A stretch of 64,000 nucleotides of DNA, taken from Oscheius onirici. Lineage: Eukaryota; Nematoda; Chromadorea; Rhabditida; Rhabditidae. The notes beneath the pieces are model-generated. The model was not told the origin of the DNA and made no database searches. It was given only the letters and a program-made list of their open reading frames with translations. The stretch spans positions 2,914,001 to 2,978,000 of the forward strand of contig OW051471.1 in the NCBI GenBank assembly GCA_932521025.1, in the 5' to 3' direction. A program made the position numbers and the translations under genes. Shown here piece after piece: positions 45,644-57,994 of this stretch. Within the stretch, counting starts at the first letter, position 1, and every line of letters starts with the position of its first letter.

Positions 45644-47357
45644 ATGACAGAAGCAGGCAAGAAAGATGCACCGGGACCTCATGATTTCCGCGATCCGAAG
45701 GCTCACATGGTCTGGCAGGTCGGCTTTTTTCTTATTTTTCTTCTTTCTTTCACGTCTTCTTAGCTTTCATAACTAGAAGCGCCAATAACAAAAAAAAGAG
45801 TAAAAACGAAGAAATTTGCAGATGGATCGGAGTAACTACGTGAACAACGTCCCACTCATTCCTTCTGACATGTCACGTCAGTTTTTCTTCCATTTTTTTT
45901 ATAAAAACCGATTTCAGAAGGCTCCGGATCACCAGCAACTTCAGCATCAGCTCTCCAAAAAGCTTTTGGCAATCCATTCGTGCCAATCGGGATGGTGGCT
46001 ACTGTCGGCTGTCTTGTAGGTTCGTTTCTTTTTTTTCGTGTTTTTCTTCTGCCAGAAAACAGCCTAAAAACGTATAATTTTCCAGGAATGCTCGCCGCAA
46101 CGCTGAGGAGAAACTCTAATCAAGCCCAGCTGTTCATGAGAGGACGTGTCGTCGCACAAGGACTGACAGTCGGGGCTCTGGTCGGTGGAGCGTTATTTTT
46201 CGGTGGGTTTTATATACTTGATTTTTGCTTAAAGGGACAGTCCCCCCCCCCCCCCCCCCTCAGCGTGACGCTCAAGCCAAACGGTGTACCACGACTGTTT
46301 TGCGGCGCCGCCGTCCGATCTGGCAAGTAAAATCACATTGAGCTCGGTTAGTACCGATTTTCAGGGGGTCTCGGGTTCAAATCCTTTCTTCTCAAAACCT
46401 TTTTTCTTTTTACATTTTGATAGAAAAATGTGTTTTTAGTTATTTGCGACCATATTTTCTACTTTTTCAAAGCAATTCCGCCATTTTCGATCCTGCACAT
46501 ACACCCCGTCACTTCCATCGTCATTTTCACCCTAAAGAAAAGGTTTTCGAGCTTGGTGATGTTCTGCAAAGATGTAGAAGAGATCAAGGGCTACATTTTA
46601 CAGAACATTGTAAACCTGGAAAACCTCGTTGTCAGATTGAAAAATGGCTGTGAATATTGAGTACGCAGCTACTAGCCGAAGAATAATTTGTAATGTTTTG
46701 CGATGTTCTGTAAAATGTAGCCCTCGATCTCCTCTTCAACTTTGCAGAACATCACAAAGCTCAAAAACATTTTCTTCAAGCTGAAAATGACGATAGAAGT
46801 GGCGAAGTGTATGTGCAGGAGTAAAAATGGCGGAATTGCCTTGGAAAATTAGAAAATAGGGTCGCAAATCACTAAAAACACATTTTTTTTATCAAAGTGT
46901 AAAAAGAATAAAGGTTTTGAAAAGAAAGGATTTGAACCCTAGACCCCCTGAAAATCGGTACTAACCGAGCTCAATGTGGTTTTACTTGCCAGATCGGACG
47001 GCGGCGCCGCATACCACTCCTGGTACACTGTTTGGCTTGAGCGTCACGCTGAGGGGGGGGGGGGGACTGTTCCTTTAAGGCTGTTGAAACTATATTGAAA
47101 TTTACGCGCTCAACTTGAGCCAAAACGTTTCTTTCTGCTCTTCTTATCGAACAAACCAATAGTTCCCAGCTTACGACCCAAAAACCTCGTCAAGATTCAT
47201 TGGAACCATCTGTTCCCAGCCCCACTAAATCCTCTATTAAAATGCCCCTAAACCTTCTCAAATTTCAGGAATCGGTGCCGCGGGAGAACAGCCGCTGCCA
47301 TCTCGAGGCACTCTTCCAGCCGGACCCCCTCGTGCCCAGCCCAATTCTGCTCTCTGA
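45644..47357 (+). CDS. HIG1-domain mitochondrial inner-membrane protein
   Basis: Five exons (45644-45718, 45822-45876, 45918-46019, 46086-46202, 47269-47357) give 145 aa. The HIG1 domain spans roughly residues 52-105: ALQKAFGNPFVPIGMVAT, VGCLVGMLAATLR, LFMRGRVVAQGLTVGALVGG. The motif NP.VP.G, two membrane segments with a basic loop, and MRGRVVAQG are the family signature. HIG1 type proteins sit in the mitochondrial inner membrane and stabilise respiratory supercomplexes, often in hypoxia responses. The N-terminal 45 residues are hydrophilic, and the tail is Pro/Gly-rich (GEQPLPSRGTLPAGPPRAQP). The ATG lies two bases after an AG acceptor (TTTTACAG), consistent with trans-splicing. The last intron (1,066 bp) contains a large foldback. 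AATAAA follows near 47447. Confidence 0.9.
46222..47082. repeat. Large foldback element (about 860 bp) in HIG1-gene intron
   Basis: Nearly the whole element is palindromic, with arms of about 400 bp centred near 46655. Ends: TTAAAGGGACAGTCCCCC at the left and GGGGGACTGTTCCTTTAA at the right, with a C run of about 19 and a G run of about 13. Each arm carries CGGCGGCGCCGC-type sequence and a tRNA-like segment (GAGCTCGGTTAGTACC, then GGGTTCAAATCC, a B box). Interior arms carry GATGTTCTGCAAAG..GTAGAAGAGATCAAGG. Confidence 0.9.
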
Positions 47358-48497
47358 GAGAATCTGCTTATTTGACGTCAAGCCGCGGGTAGCTCTCTCA
47401 CATTTCCTGTATCTTTTTGTAATTTTTTACTAGTCTTAGACTGACAATAAATACAGTTTTTGAGTGATAAGAGAAGAATCAATCCCATTCCTTATCAAAA
47501 ATAACCTTGTCCTTGCTTTCGTCTTCATACCTTCCCCAGCTAACCTTGACATCGCACATTTTTTTGCTACTTGGTCTGTCCTTTGCTCTCATTTTGTCTA
47601 TCAAACTCTATTTTAGCTTTAAAAAAATACCACTTTTAGCCCAAATTTCTCGATTATTAGTCCCACAAACTTGAAATGAGTGCAATCTGACGAAATTAAT
47701 CTCGGTTGGGCATTTTAGGACATAACACGTGGGAGTTATTAGGTTCGGAGAGTAAATAGAGACTGCGAATCTGAGTCTTCAATTCGAAGAATGAGATGGC
47801 GATTGAGAGAAGATCTAGGAGTAGAAAGGGCTCTAGTTGGAGCAGGCATTTGAGGTCTTGGCTTGTTAGAGCAAAAGAATCTCAAGTCTGAGAAGTTTCC
47901 TACACACTTGCCAGGTCCTAGAAAATCTGGATCAAACAAGTTACTCGAGCATAGTTACTGTAGACTACCAGGCGCCTACGCTTCGCTGTGATATTATCTA
48001 CTTGTACAACTTGCTCTGTCCATCTTGTTCTGCCTTTTTTACGCATTCCTACCAGCTACCACGAGTCTCCACAGGCAGCAAGCTATCAATACTCACAATC
48101 AGAGTTCACTAGAACTAACAAAGTTCTACAAATTTATCTTAATCCATACAGTTTCGTAAAGTTTTCAAACTTCTCCCAATTAAAAGTTTTTCATGTCCTT
48201 CCAATAAAATCAAGGAGTCAATTTTGCCAGAAGTTCTCGTCCGCAGTGGTTACTTCGTCTTCTTCGTTTGTGACGGTAGGTCTACTTTTCTACCGTCTTC
48301 CCTCCGTACTTTGCCTCATCCTCAACGTTCTGCCTCTGTACAGTAACCAATTGAATGTTTTTCTGACTCTCTAGATCCAGTCCCACTCGAAAAGGTCAGA
48401 AATCTAACATCCTCTGTCATGCGTTTCCCGATTAATTTCCTGACTCTCTGTTCTCGTCAGTAACGGGAAGAAGTCCTTACCCTCACGAGATCTCTGG

Positions 48498-48686
48498 TTA
48501 CTGAACAGAAGAGCGGCTCTTCGGACAGACCATGGCGGTGCTGTAAATTCCTCGGAGAGTGGAAAAGTATCTCCCGCGCTTGTCCAGGGCGTCGTCGAGA
48601 GGGGGTTGATCTACGCGTTCCCAGGCGTATTTCGTAGATGAAGAGTACGATCCGAGCTTCTTCAGTGCTAGGTGGATCGGGATCCG
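48498..48686 (-). CDS. Candidate terminal exon of an unrecognised, peptide-like gene
   Basis: After an AG (CATATAG) the minus strand stays open for 62 codons to TAA at 48498. The product contains YSSSTKYAWERVDQPPLDDA, then LDKRGRYFSTLRGIYSTAMV and CPKSRSSVQ. Codon third positions favour C and G, as in the confirmed genes, unlike the surrounding AT-rich DNA. A KR pair followed by GRYFSTLRGIYST resembles a dibasic-processed prohormone, but I do not recognise a peptide family. No signal-peptide exon has been located upstream. An overlapping frame on the same strand is also open. Confidence 0.3.
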   Translation of the reverse strand, partial: RIPIHLALKKLGSYSSSTKYAWERVDQPPLDDALDKRGRYFSTLRGIYSTAMVCPKSRSSVQ

Positions 48687-49705
48687 CTATATGAGGCACT
48701 TTAGAAGTACTCTACTTTTCTACTATCTGATTCTGGCCAGTTCCTTGACTCTTCTCATTTGTCTGACTCAATATGGTCTCTAGAAACATACTCTTCCTAC
48801 TCTCCAATCTCTATCCCAGGCTCACCGTTCAGACTTATTCTAACAATTTAGTATCTTCACTTATATTCTCTACAGGATTCATAACTACGCAGTTGTATCT
48901 CCAGACTCTCCCAATGTAGACTCGAAGTTCAATATACTGTGTCATCTTCATACTTTTGACTAACCAGCAGTATACTGTTCCGACTCTCCAGTTCCAGATT
49001 CACTTTCAGCGTTCAGATCTTTGTACTATGCTGTACGCATTTCCTTAGTTCTGACTATTTAATGTATCCAGATACACACTGTTCGGGCTCTCCAGTCCCA
49101 TTCCCCGACTTTATTCCAGACTCACTCTCCAAAGACCATGGATCGATGCAAATCTCCTCGGTCAGTAGCTTTCCCCGGTCTATTTCCTGACTCTCGCTCA
49201 CTCCCAGATTCGATTATCCAGTCGTTTCCAAAGGGGGGATCAGGTCATAAATCCGTGTGCTCTTTTCTCAGTCAATAGATTTCGTTCGTCCCTCTCTCTC
49301 ACTCTGACTCTAATTGTGGTGACATCGATCTGCCAAGGGGTCTCTTCTCTGCCTTTTTTCGTGTTCTCCCGCTCATTTATTCCTAGAGAGAGTCGCGACC
49401 TCACTGTTTATGCAGCGAGATCTTTTCGTGGTGACCTTGCTCCGTTTCGACCCACACACACGCCATACTCGCTCTCTGCCCGAAAAGACTGACCACCTTT
49501 AATTACTCTCAATTGACTCTTGAATACTGTCTCTTTTTCTCACGTGTTGGTCAAGCCGATTAACTTCTTTGATCCATTGGATAAGAAGGCGCTGTTCCAG
49601 ATTTGTCCTCTCTTGTCCATCTGGATTCTTTAACTCTCTCATATCGTGATCCAGTAGACCGAAATGCTTTGAACTATATACCCAAAAAAGCCGTCTACGA
49701 CGGCT

Positions 49706-49955
49706 TTCGCCGCCCTTGCGCCTGCGGCGCTCACGTACGTAACAACTGATGTCCTAGTTCAGATTACCAAACACCATTACGGTTGAGATAGTTTAGATTC
49801 CCCCAGACGCGTTCCCCTCAAAAAAAATCTCGTTCTATAAAAGATTAACGTGACAAAACTTGACATGTTACGCTAGTCTCTGCAACTGCGGACACCACTA
49901 CAGACAGACAGACAGACAGACGGACACCGTTGCACTTTAGTAAAGAAAGATTTTT
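49706..49955. repeat. Copy B of the duplicated repeat
   Basis: The same sequence as 35025-35190 plus 35401-35470, here continuous, including GACAGACAGACAGACAGACG microsatellite-like repeats. It lies 14.7 kb from copy A in direct orientation. Confidence 0.85.
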
Positions 49956-52900
49956 CGATTAATAGTCCCACAAACTTGAAATGAGTGCAATCTGTCGCCG
50001 TTTGACGTTGTGAGACGTTTACAGAATGAGGAAATTTTCCAGTAGACTGACTTCTTAACTCTTGACTCAGTAGGCCAGGTCAAGAGTCAAGGGATACAAG
50101 ATCAGAACTTTTGTTGTACTAGGAACAGGAAAAAGGTGATGGTGCACAAAAGGTGTTTCAAAAAACTGAAAGGCCTACAGTATAACAAAGGCCAGATTTT
50201 TTGCATCTCATATTCATTGTCAGGACATAGGTAGACTCCACGTCAAGAAGACGCAGGAATATCTTTTGGACGTTTTGTGGTCCGAATTTCCAGATCGAGT
50301 GAAAGAAAAAGAGCTTGTTTTCTATGACTTCAACACGGAACATGTCGGTCAAAAAAAATCCCATTCAAAGAATCTCAGTCCACAGAACACGTTTCTCCTC
50401 CACTCTACAAAAAAAGCCTCCTCCTTCTCCCAATGTGGCTATTAAAAACAGCCCGCCCAGGCTCTGCCCTCTCCCACTCGTCAATCCCCTCTCGCTCAGG
50501 CAGATCGATCAATCGTGGAAGAATCAATGTGTGTGCGTCGGTCGGTCGGTCTCTATGCCCATTGTGTGTATCGTCCCCCACCCACCAGCCCCTGTCTTTT
50601 TCGGTCATGAAAGCTCAGTTTAAGCCGCTTAGACGGCTTGTTTTTTCCCTCTTTTTTTCTGTCTGGGACAGAATGAGTAAGAACCATTTCCGTTCCCAGT
50701 CGTTTATCTTCCCTCTTTATCGTTTGCTTCAGTTTCTTTATCATCCAATTTTTAAGCTCTCTATTTTTGTCAAATTTTGACCTTTTCCTGCTGACGTTTT
50801 TCTTGGTATTTTGTAAAGATTATCTTGTACGTAAGGCTTGCAAACATGTAAGAAAAGTTCAACAAGATTTGTCTCTTTCCTTCCCCATATTTTTTGCCCT
50901 GTCAATTGCATTCGTGTCCTTCTCAGAGTTTCTGCTAAAAATTACGTATATCTCCGTTCCTGGACCAAATTTGTAAGCTTTTCGGCATTCTTTCGGACTT
51001 TTTGATCGCCTTTGTATTTTGTTTGATTGTCTTTGTATGTAAAGCTACATATCTATGTAAATATAATATGTAAAGATAGGCTAATATGTAAACCTCCATA
51101 TTGCACTACATTTTTTAATCGGCACAGTTCTGTTTTGTACATAGGCTGTGACGCAACTGGGTCTGAGGGTCTGGTCTACCTGAACTCAATTTGCAACTCG
51201 ATTACCTGTCGTAACCTGTCAGATCAAACTTAAAAACTAAAAAATCTAGAAAAAAGGTCCGGACACTCGCTTTAACAGTGGGTAGAAGAACTAACGCTGT
51301 GAGAGTCTTAGTGGTGAACTGACCGTCTTCAACCTAACGGTCTAGATATTTTTACCTCACCATTTCCGGTCGATTACTTCGAACTAGTGACTCTCTGACG
51401 AACAACAAGTACAGTAATAATCTTACTTATCTCGTCGGACAGCTAAACTACATAGTCTCATCCCCATTTGGTCTTTGGTAATTTCTTTTTCTTCCGTTCT
51501 TACTCTGTACTGTTCAGACAGAGTATGAGTCAATTTACATAGTTCGCTGTTCTCTCGTTTGATTCATGTAATACTCTCCCCATTTGGTCTCCTTTTAAAC
51601 TAGAAGCTCAATCAATCAATCGCCTTGTCTAATGACTTTCCCCACTAATTGTAAGTATCTTCTTTCCAGTATCCTTCTACCACCAGCTTACAAGCGTTCC
51701 ACCAGCTCTTACTCTGTACTGTCTGACAATCAGTCAGTTGTTCAAACAGTTTCCAATTCTGTCGTCCGATTCAGTACTGTTCTTTTCTTGAATTCCAGGC
51801 AACCAATGTGTACTGTCCTGTTCTTTTCCATTTTAATCAGGCACTGACTACCACGATCTCTGTTCTTCAACTTATCCCTAACTCTTATACCGAAGCCATT
51901 AGACTCAATTATCCTCGACACTCTTTCTCCACAATTCCCGCTCTCCTTTTTCTCTTTGCGCACCAGCTGCAGACCTCCTTTTTCCCCCTCTCTTCTTGTG
52001 TTTGTTCGAACCCATTTCGAGTCTCTTTTTGAACTTTTCCTCCCCTGTTTTCCTGGGAGATTAGTTTTGAGAATCGGCTCTCGATCATAAGAAAGATAAG
52101 CACACAAATTGAGAGAAGATTAGTCAGATTTGCTATTGGCTGTCTCGCTTTGCAAAAAAAAAACTCGTCTTCTGATTCTTATTGCTTTTATGTTCTTGCC
52201 GTGAATCACCCTTCCGCTCATTACTATTCTCTACTCCAATGGCGATAGTCTCTCGCTTTTTTCATATTTCTAGTCTTCGTTGTTTTGGGAGAAAAGAGCT
52301 TGGAAAAGCTGCTACATACAGCATTTTCGACCCAACGCCCGAGCTTTTCTTTCGGTTCTTCGGTCGCACAAAGGAGCTCTCCAATGATTCAGATTTCTTT
52401 CCAGTTCAATAACTTTTTTTTTACTGAAAATAGTCGAAAAGACCTAAAACGTCTTGGTTATTGAACATTTAGCAAGTAATCTGGAAAATAACGGGGCCAA
52501 ATGGCCTAACCTTTGCATTTTATATTGTTCTTTGAAAAAAAATCTCATGTTGCTTCTTTTTTTATTCGCTTATTTTTCATTCTCTGCCTCTGAAACTGCT
52601 AGTGGGCGTCGATCCACTCATTTTTCGTCTCAGCTGATTTCCCACAACCAAACTAAAAAATCGATTATTCTAACGACCTCCACAAACAATGGGTAAAAAA
52701 GCTGCATCTCTTCTCTATTGATTTGACATGGCCCTGTGTCCAGATCATTCTAGCCTTTTGTAATTATCGACACATCATGTATATTTTGTCGAAGAATTTT
52801 GTAATCTGATGGGCTGAGGCAGCCCCGGCCGCTCCCTATAAACTGTTGAATCAGAGTGCCGGCGAGAGACGGGCCTCCAGCAGTCTTTCTTTCCTGTAGT

Positions 52901-53527
52901 TTTCGCTCGACTGGTTTTTCTCTATGTATCTTTTTATTTGAGATGCAACTTTTTGAAAACTGTTTTGAGCCCTCTAGCTAGAAAACTACGGGATTACTAC
53001 TGATTATTGACCTGTGGCATTTCTAATTCTGAGACGGGCTACTTTTCTTTTCCCGGTCCCCCATAGTCGAGTCAGCTCCCATCTAGTGACCCCCTGGATA
53101 CGAAAAAATGTCCTGTTCTATAGCCGGAAACAGTCCTTTCAATTTGACTCATCCTTTACCTATCTTGACTGAACACGTTATACTGTGACTCTCTCATCAT
53201 TAACCTGTACAGTCCCGTCCAGACATTGATTTCCTCCAATCTCCGTGTTCTTTGTTTCCAGTAGAACTCCAGAATGGTAAATGTTCTTGCTCAATTATTC
53301 TCATTCGCACTAGACAGGCAGTCTTACCCTTACTTCTAGTTTCTTTACTGATTCTCCAGCATCCTGTAGTGATCAGTACTTATCCACACACTTGAATCAT
53401 TCCTTTATCTTCCTATGCTTCTCATCCGGTTATTACCGTATTCTATCGATTTTAAACAATGTTTCACGTCTCTCTTGTTTTCCTTTGATTGTCCAAAACA
53501 AAAAATATCATTTTCAGCTCGTAAAGA

Positions 53528-55137
<1,610 letters not shown>

Positions 55138-55565
55138 CTTTCTCTTTCCCTCTTCATTCCTCCGGTCTCTTTCTCCTCCAAAAAAGCATAACTTGTGTGT
55201 TTAGGCACAAAATATTGACTGTTCCATCCCTTTACGGTTCCTCAGGCTCTCTCCAACACATTGAGCCAAATTTCCACGTTTAATTTATATGTTTTTCTCC
55301 AAAAACAAAAAATTCTGCCTTCTCCTCGCCGTGATAAAAGCCCCAACCTTATCCGGTTCTACATGTCTATAGCATATCCAAAGCATTTTTTTTGTCTTCG
55401 AAACTCCCTTTTCTTCCCTTCATAACCCCATCCCTAATTTATTGTCGTTTCTCTGGCTTTATATGCGAAAAATGAATGTCAAAATGATGTTTATTGACTG
55501 TATGTGCGTGGTATGAATAACAGGAACAAAATCAACAAATTACCGCGAAGGAAATGGGAGAGGAA

Positions 55566-57282
55566 TCAACGACGACCGCGTGTTTTCTTGGCCTTGGCTT
55601 GCTTTGCTTGAGTCGTCTTCTTTTTCAGTCTTCTGATCTTTCTGAAAAACAAAAATGGAATTTAGTCAACGTTTGATCAAAAATAACAAGTAAAATTGGA
55701 CATGTGCAATTTATAAAACTGGCCGGAACTCTTGCTTGAAGATTTTAGCACTTTATTGATCAAATTATGCGTTATGATAACTATACTTGGGCACGAGCCG
55801 AAATTTTTAGGCTCGAGCTTTTTTTCGACCCGGCTCGAGAGGCTTGGTCGAGCCGAGCCTGTTTTTTTTGGCAGACCGAGCCAAGCCGGCTCGAGCCGCG
55901 CCTCTTTTTCAACTGCTTCGAGCCGAACCAGCTCGCGGACCTCTTCAAGCCGAGCCGGCTCGAGCCTCCAAGCGAAAATTTCAGAACAAAGTTTTTCTCC
56001 AAATTAGTGTGTGGGAACTACCGAATGCAAAAGAAAAGCCTCCCAAAAATGACTTGTCTAAACGTGTTACTACAAAATTAGTTATCCAGTATTTCGAAAA
56101 CAGAATGACAAGGGGGAGGGACAGTAGGATTGAGACTCACTAAAGCTAGGAACGGGCAAAAGAGTGAATTCGAGAAAAAGTATGCATGAAAACGAGAACC
56201 GAGAAACACTATCAGAAAGCTAAACATTGAAACCGAAGGGAAAATTTGAAGGTGCAGGCTCGAGCCGAGCCTCTATTTTCTCGTTGACCGAACCGAGCCT
56301 TTTTTTTACGAAACCGAGCCGAGGTGGCTCGCGGACGTCTTCGAGCCGAACCGGCTCGAGAGTCAAAAACAGGCTCGGCTCGAGCTGCCCAAGTATATTG
56401 ATCACAGAAAAACGTCACCTTTTCAATGAATTCTGGGACGGTTTGGATGCGCTGAAACAACGGTTCCTCGGCAACCAACGTTTACAGAAAGTGTCTAATG
56501 GGGCAAAATTTTCAACTGGGCCAAGCGACGAACTTTATATTGCGATCGAAACGACAAGCTAGTCTTGGATAACGCCATCATTAAAAAGAAGCGCAAGTAC
56601 AGATATTTCGAACCAAGCAGGTATGGCAAACATTACAGAAAAGGTAACGTCGGGAAGGTTTGGCATCCACGCACGTTAACAGTAGTAGTACGGACGTTAA
56701 CAAAGCATCCAATGAACTTCTCGGGGTCTTACGAAACTGTGACGTCCGAGTCACACAAAGAGCGTTAGTCACACTTCTCGAGAACCGTTATTCAAGCTAT
56801 TCAGCCGAATTTGAAGACTATTTACGGCAACAAATTCTCTTAGAAGAAGACAAACGGAAAAAAAAACATGAAGAAATAGCGTACCCTGGATTGAGCCACT
56901 TGGGATACGTCCCGTCGGCCAGTTTCATCGTTTTCAGATTCAATGTCGGCTTCTTTGTTGTGTCCATCTAAAAATTGACGCATTATTTACTGTCAAGCTG
57001 GCGGGGAAAATGAAAAATGAATTGAACAAGGCAAAAGTTCAAGCAATGACCAACCTGTTCATCGTCGCCTTCAGGTTTGGTTTCTGGGAGTTCTTCTGCT
57101 GCTCTTGCTGGAAATTGTGTTGTTAAAATACATAAATTGGCCAGCTTACATGCTTCTTCAGCTTCGAAGGCCTCTCGGCGAGCTACTGCCCCGTTCAGAA
57201 GTTTGTGCTCCTTGGGAGCCTTCTTCACTCTCGCGATTGCACGCATCTTTCTCTTGAACTTTGAGCGAAGACTTTTGGCCAT
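55566..57282 (-). CDS. LLPH-like nucleolar ribosome-biogenesis protein
   Basis: Four exons (57282-57150, 57107-57055, 56967-56885, 55641-55566) sum to 114 aa (human LLPH 129 aa). The N-terminus MAKSLRSKFKRKMRAIARVK followed by KAPKEHKLL is the family signature. A short acidic middle (EELPETKPEGDDEQ) precedes GTYPKWLNP, the conserved tryptophan motif, and a Lys/Arg-rich tail (RRLKKKTTQAKQAKAKKTR). LLPH/LAPS18 proteins are small, basic, nucleolar, and linked to large-subunit assembly and neuronal growth. The last intron (1,243 bp) holds a GGCTCGAGCC-rich transposable element and an antisense open frame. Divergent from exportin-T across about 700 bp; convergent with Rap1. Confidence 0.9.
55790..56398. 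mobile_element. MITE-like element rich in GGCTCGAGCC motifs
   Basis: Terminal inverted repeats TATACTTGGGCA (left) and TGCCCAAGTATA (right). Both subterminal regions are packed with GAGCCGAGCC/GGCTCGAGCC copies in both orientations, and the central 200 bp is unique AT-rich sequence. No transposase. Located in the LLPH intron. Confidence 0.85.
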
Positions 57283-57994
57283 ATTTTACTCTCTAGAAAG
57301 ACGATTTTTATTCGAGAAATTAAAGAAGAAAAAAACGAAAAAAGCAGCAAAAAAAAAGGAAAATAGACGCATCAGCAATTTTGAACTACGCAAAGTTCGT
57401 GCTCCAATTTTCGCGCTCAAACCGGCGGGAAATCAGGGCGGGAAATTGCTTTATTTGAATTTGCAAAATTCTATTTTTTTTCTCCCTTGATTTTTGTCAT
57501 TTTACCCTCTTTTCCGAATTTTTTTCTTCGAAAATTAAAGAAAGTGATGTAAACAAAAATGTACAACAAAATAAAAGCAGAACGTGTGTAAAAATATGCG
57601 CTAAAACGATCAGAATCGAATAATAACGAAGATGGCTGAAAAGAAGAGAAAAAGGCCTGGAATCACAATTCACAACTTGTCACAAAGACCGTAATTCAGC
57701 GTCAACGACAAGCCAATCGTGCAAAGACCCGAGTTTTAGGCTCACATGGCAATGGGCCAGATAACTTCTTACGTTCTTCATTCTTCTGTTTGTTTTGTCC
57801 GTATGTTTTGACTAAAAATTTGTCAAATGACGTGTAAAAATGTAGCGAAACAGCTAAAAATATCTACGGCTGCTTCCCTTTTCTCTTCAAACTTTTCCAG
57901 TTTTCACTACCATCCCAATTCCACATTTTTCAGTTATGCGCTAGCATTTGAAGAATCAGAAGAGCCTCCAAAATAAAACGACAATTCGAGAAAA
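57283..57994. other. Shared upstream region of LLPH and exportin-T
   Basis: AT-rich with no coding sequence supported. The frame crossing 57077-57490 on the + strand is the antisense of LLPH exon 1 and its flank. The exportin-T ATG has a TTTTTCAG acceptor about 60 bp upstream, so a 5' UTR intron is likely. Confidence 0.5.

Larger units (their letters stand above)
47358..53527. other. Gene-poor 6.2-kb region
   Basis: Apart from one candidate exon at 48498-48686 (-) and a repeat copy at 49706-49955, nothing convincing is seen. 48390-49500 and parts of 51270-51900 are dense in CTGACTCTC/TTGACTCT words, the complement of the motif in 43-44 kb. A weak minus-strand frame at 47739-47939 (NRHLILRIEDSDSQSLFTLR) may be an exon. 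52548-52696 encodes a hydrophobic start (MLLLFLFAYFSFSA) but has AT-rich, unbiased codons. Confidence 0.5.

Noticed and set aside
50405..50780. Overlapping frames on both strands near 50.4-50.8 kb
   Set aside because: CT-rich region giving mirrored open frames; no motifs or splice support.
52454..52696. Possible secreted peptide (MLLLFLFAYFSFSA start at 52548)
   Set aside because: AT-rich codons without bias, hydrophobic run easily produced by T-rich DNA, no paralogue in the window.
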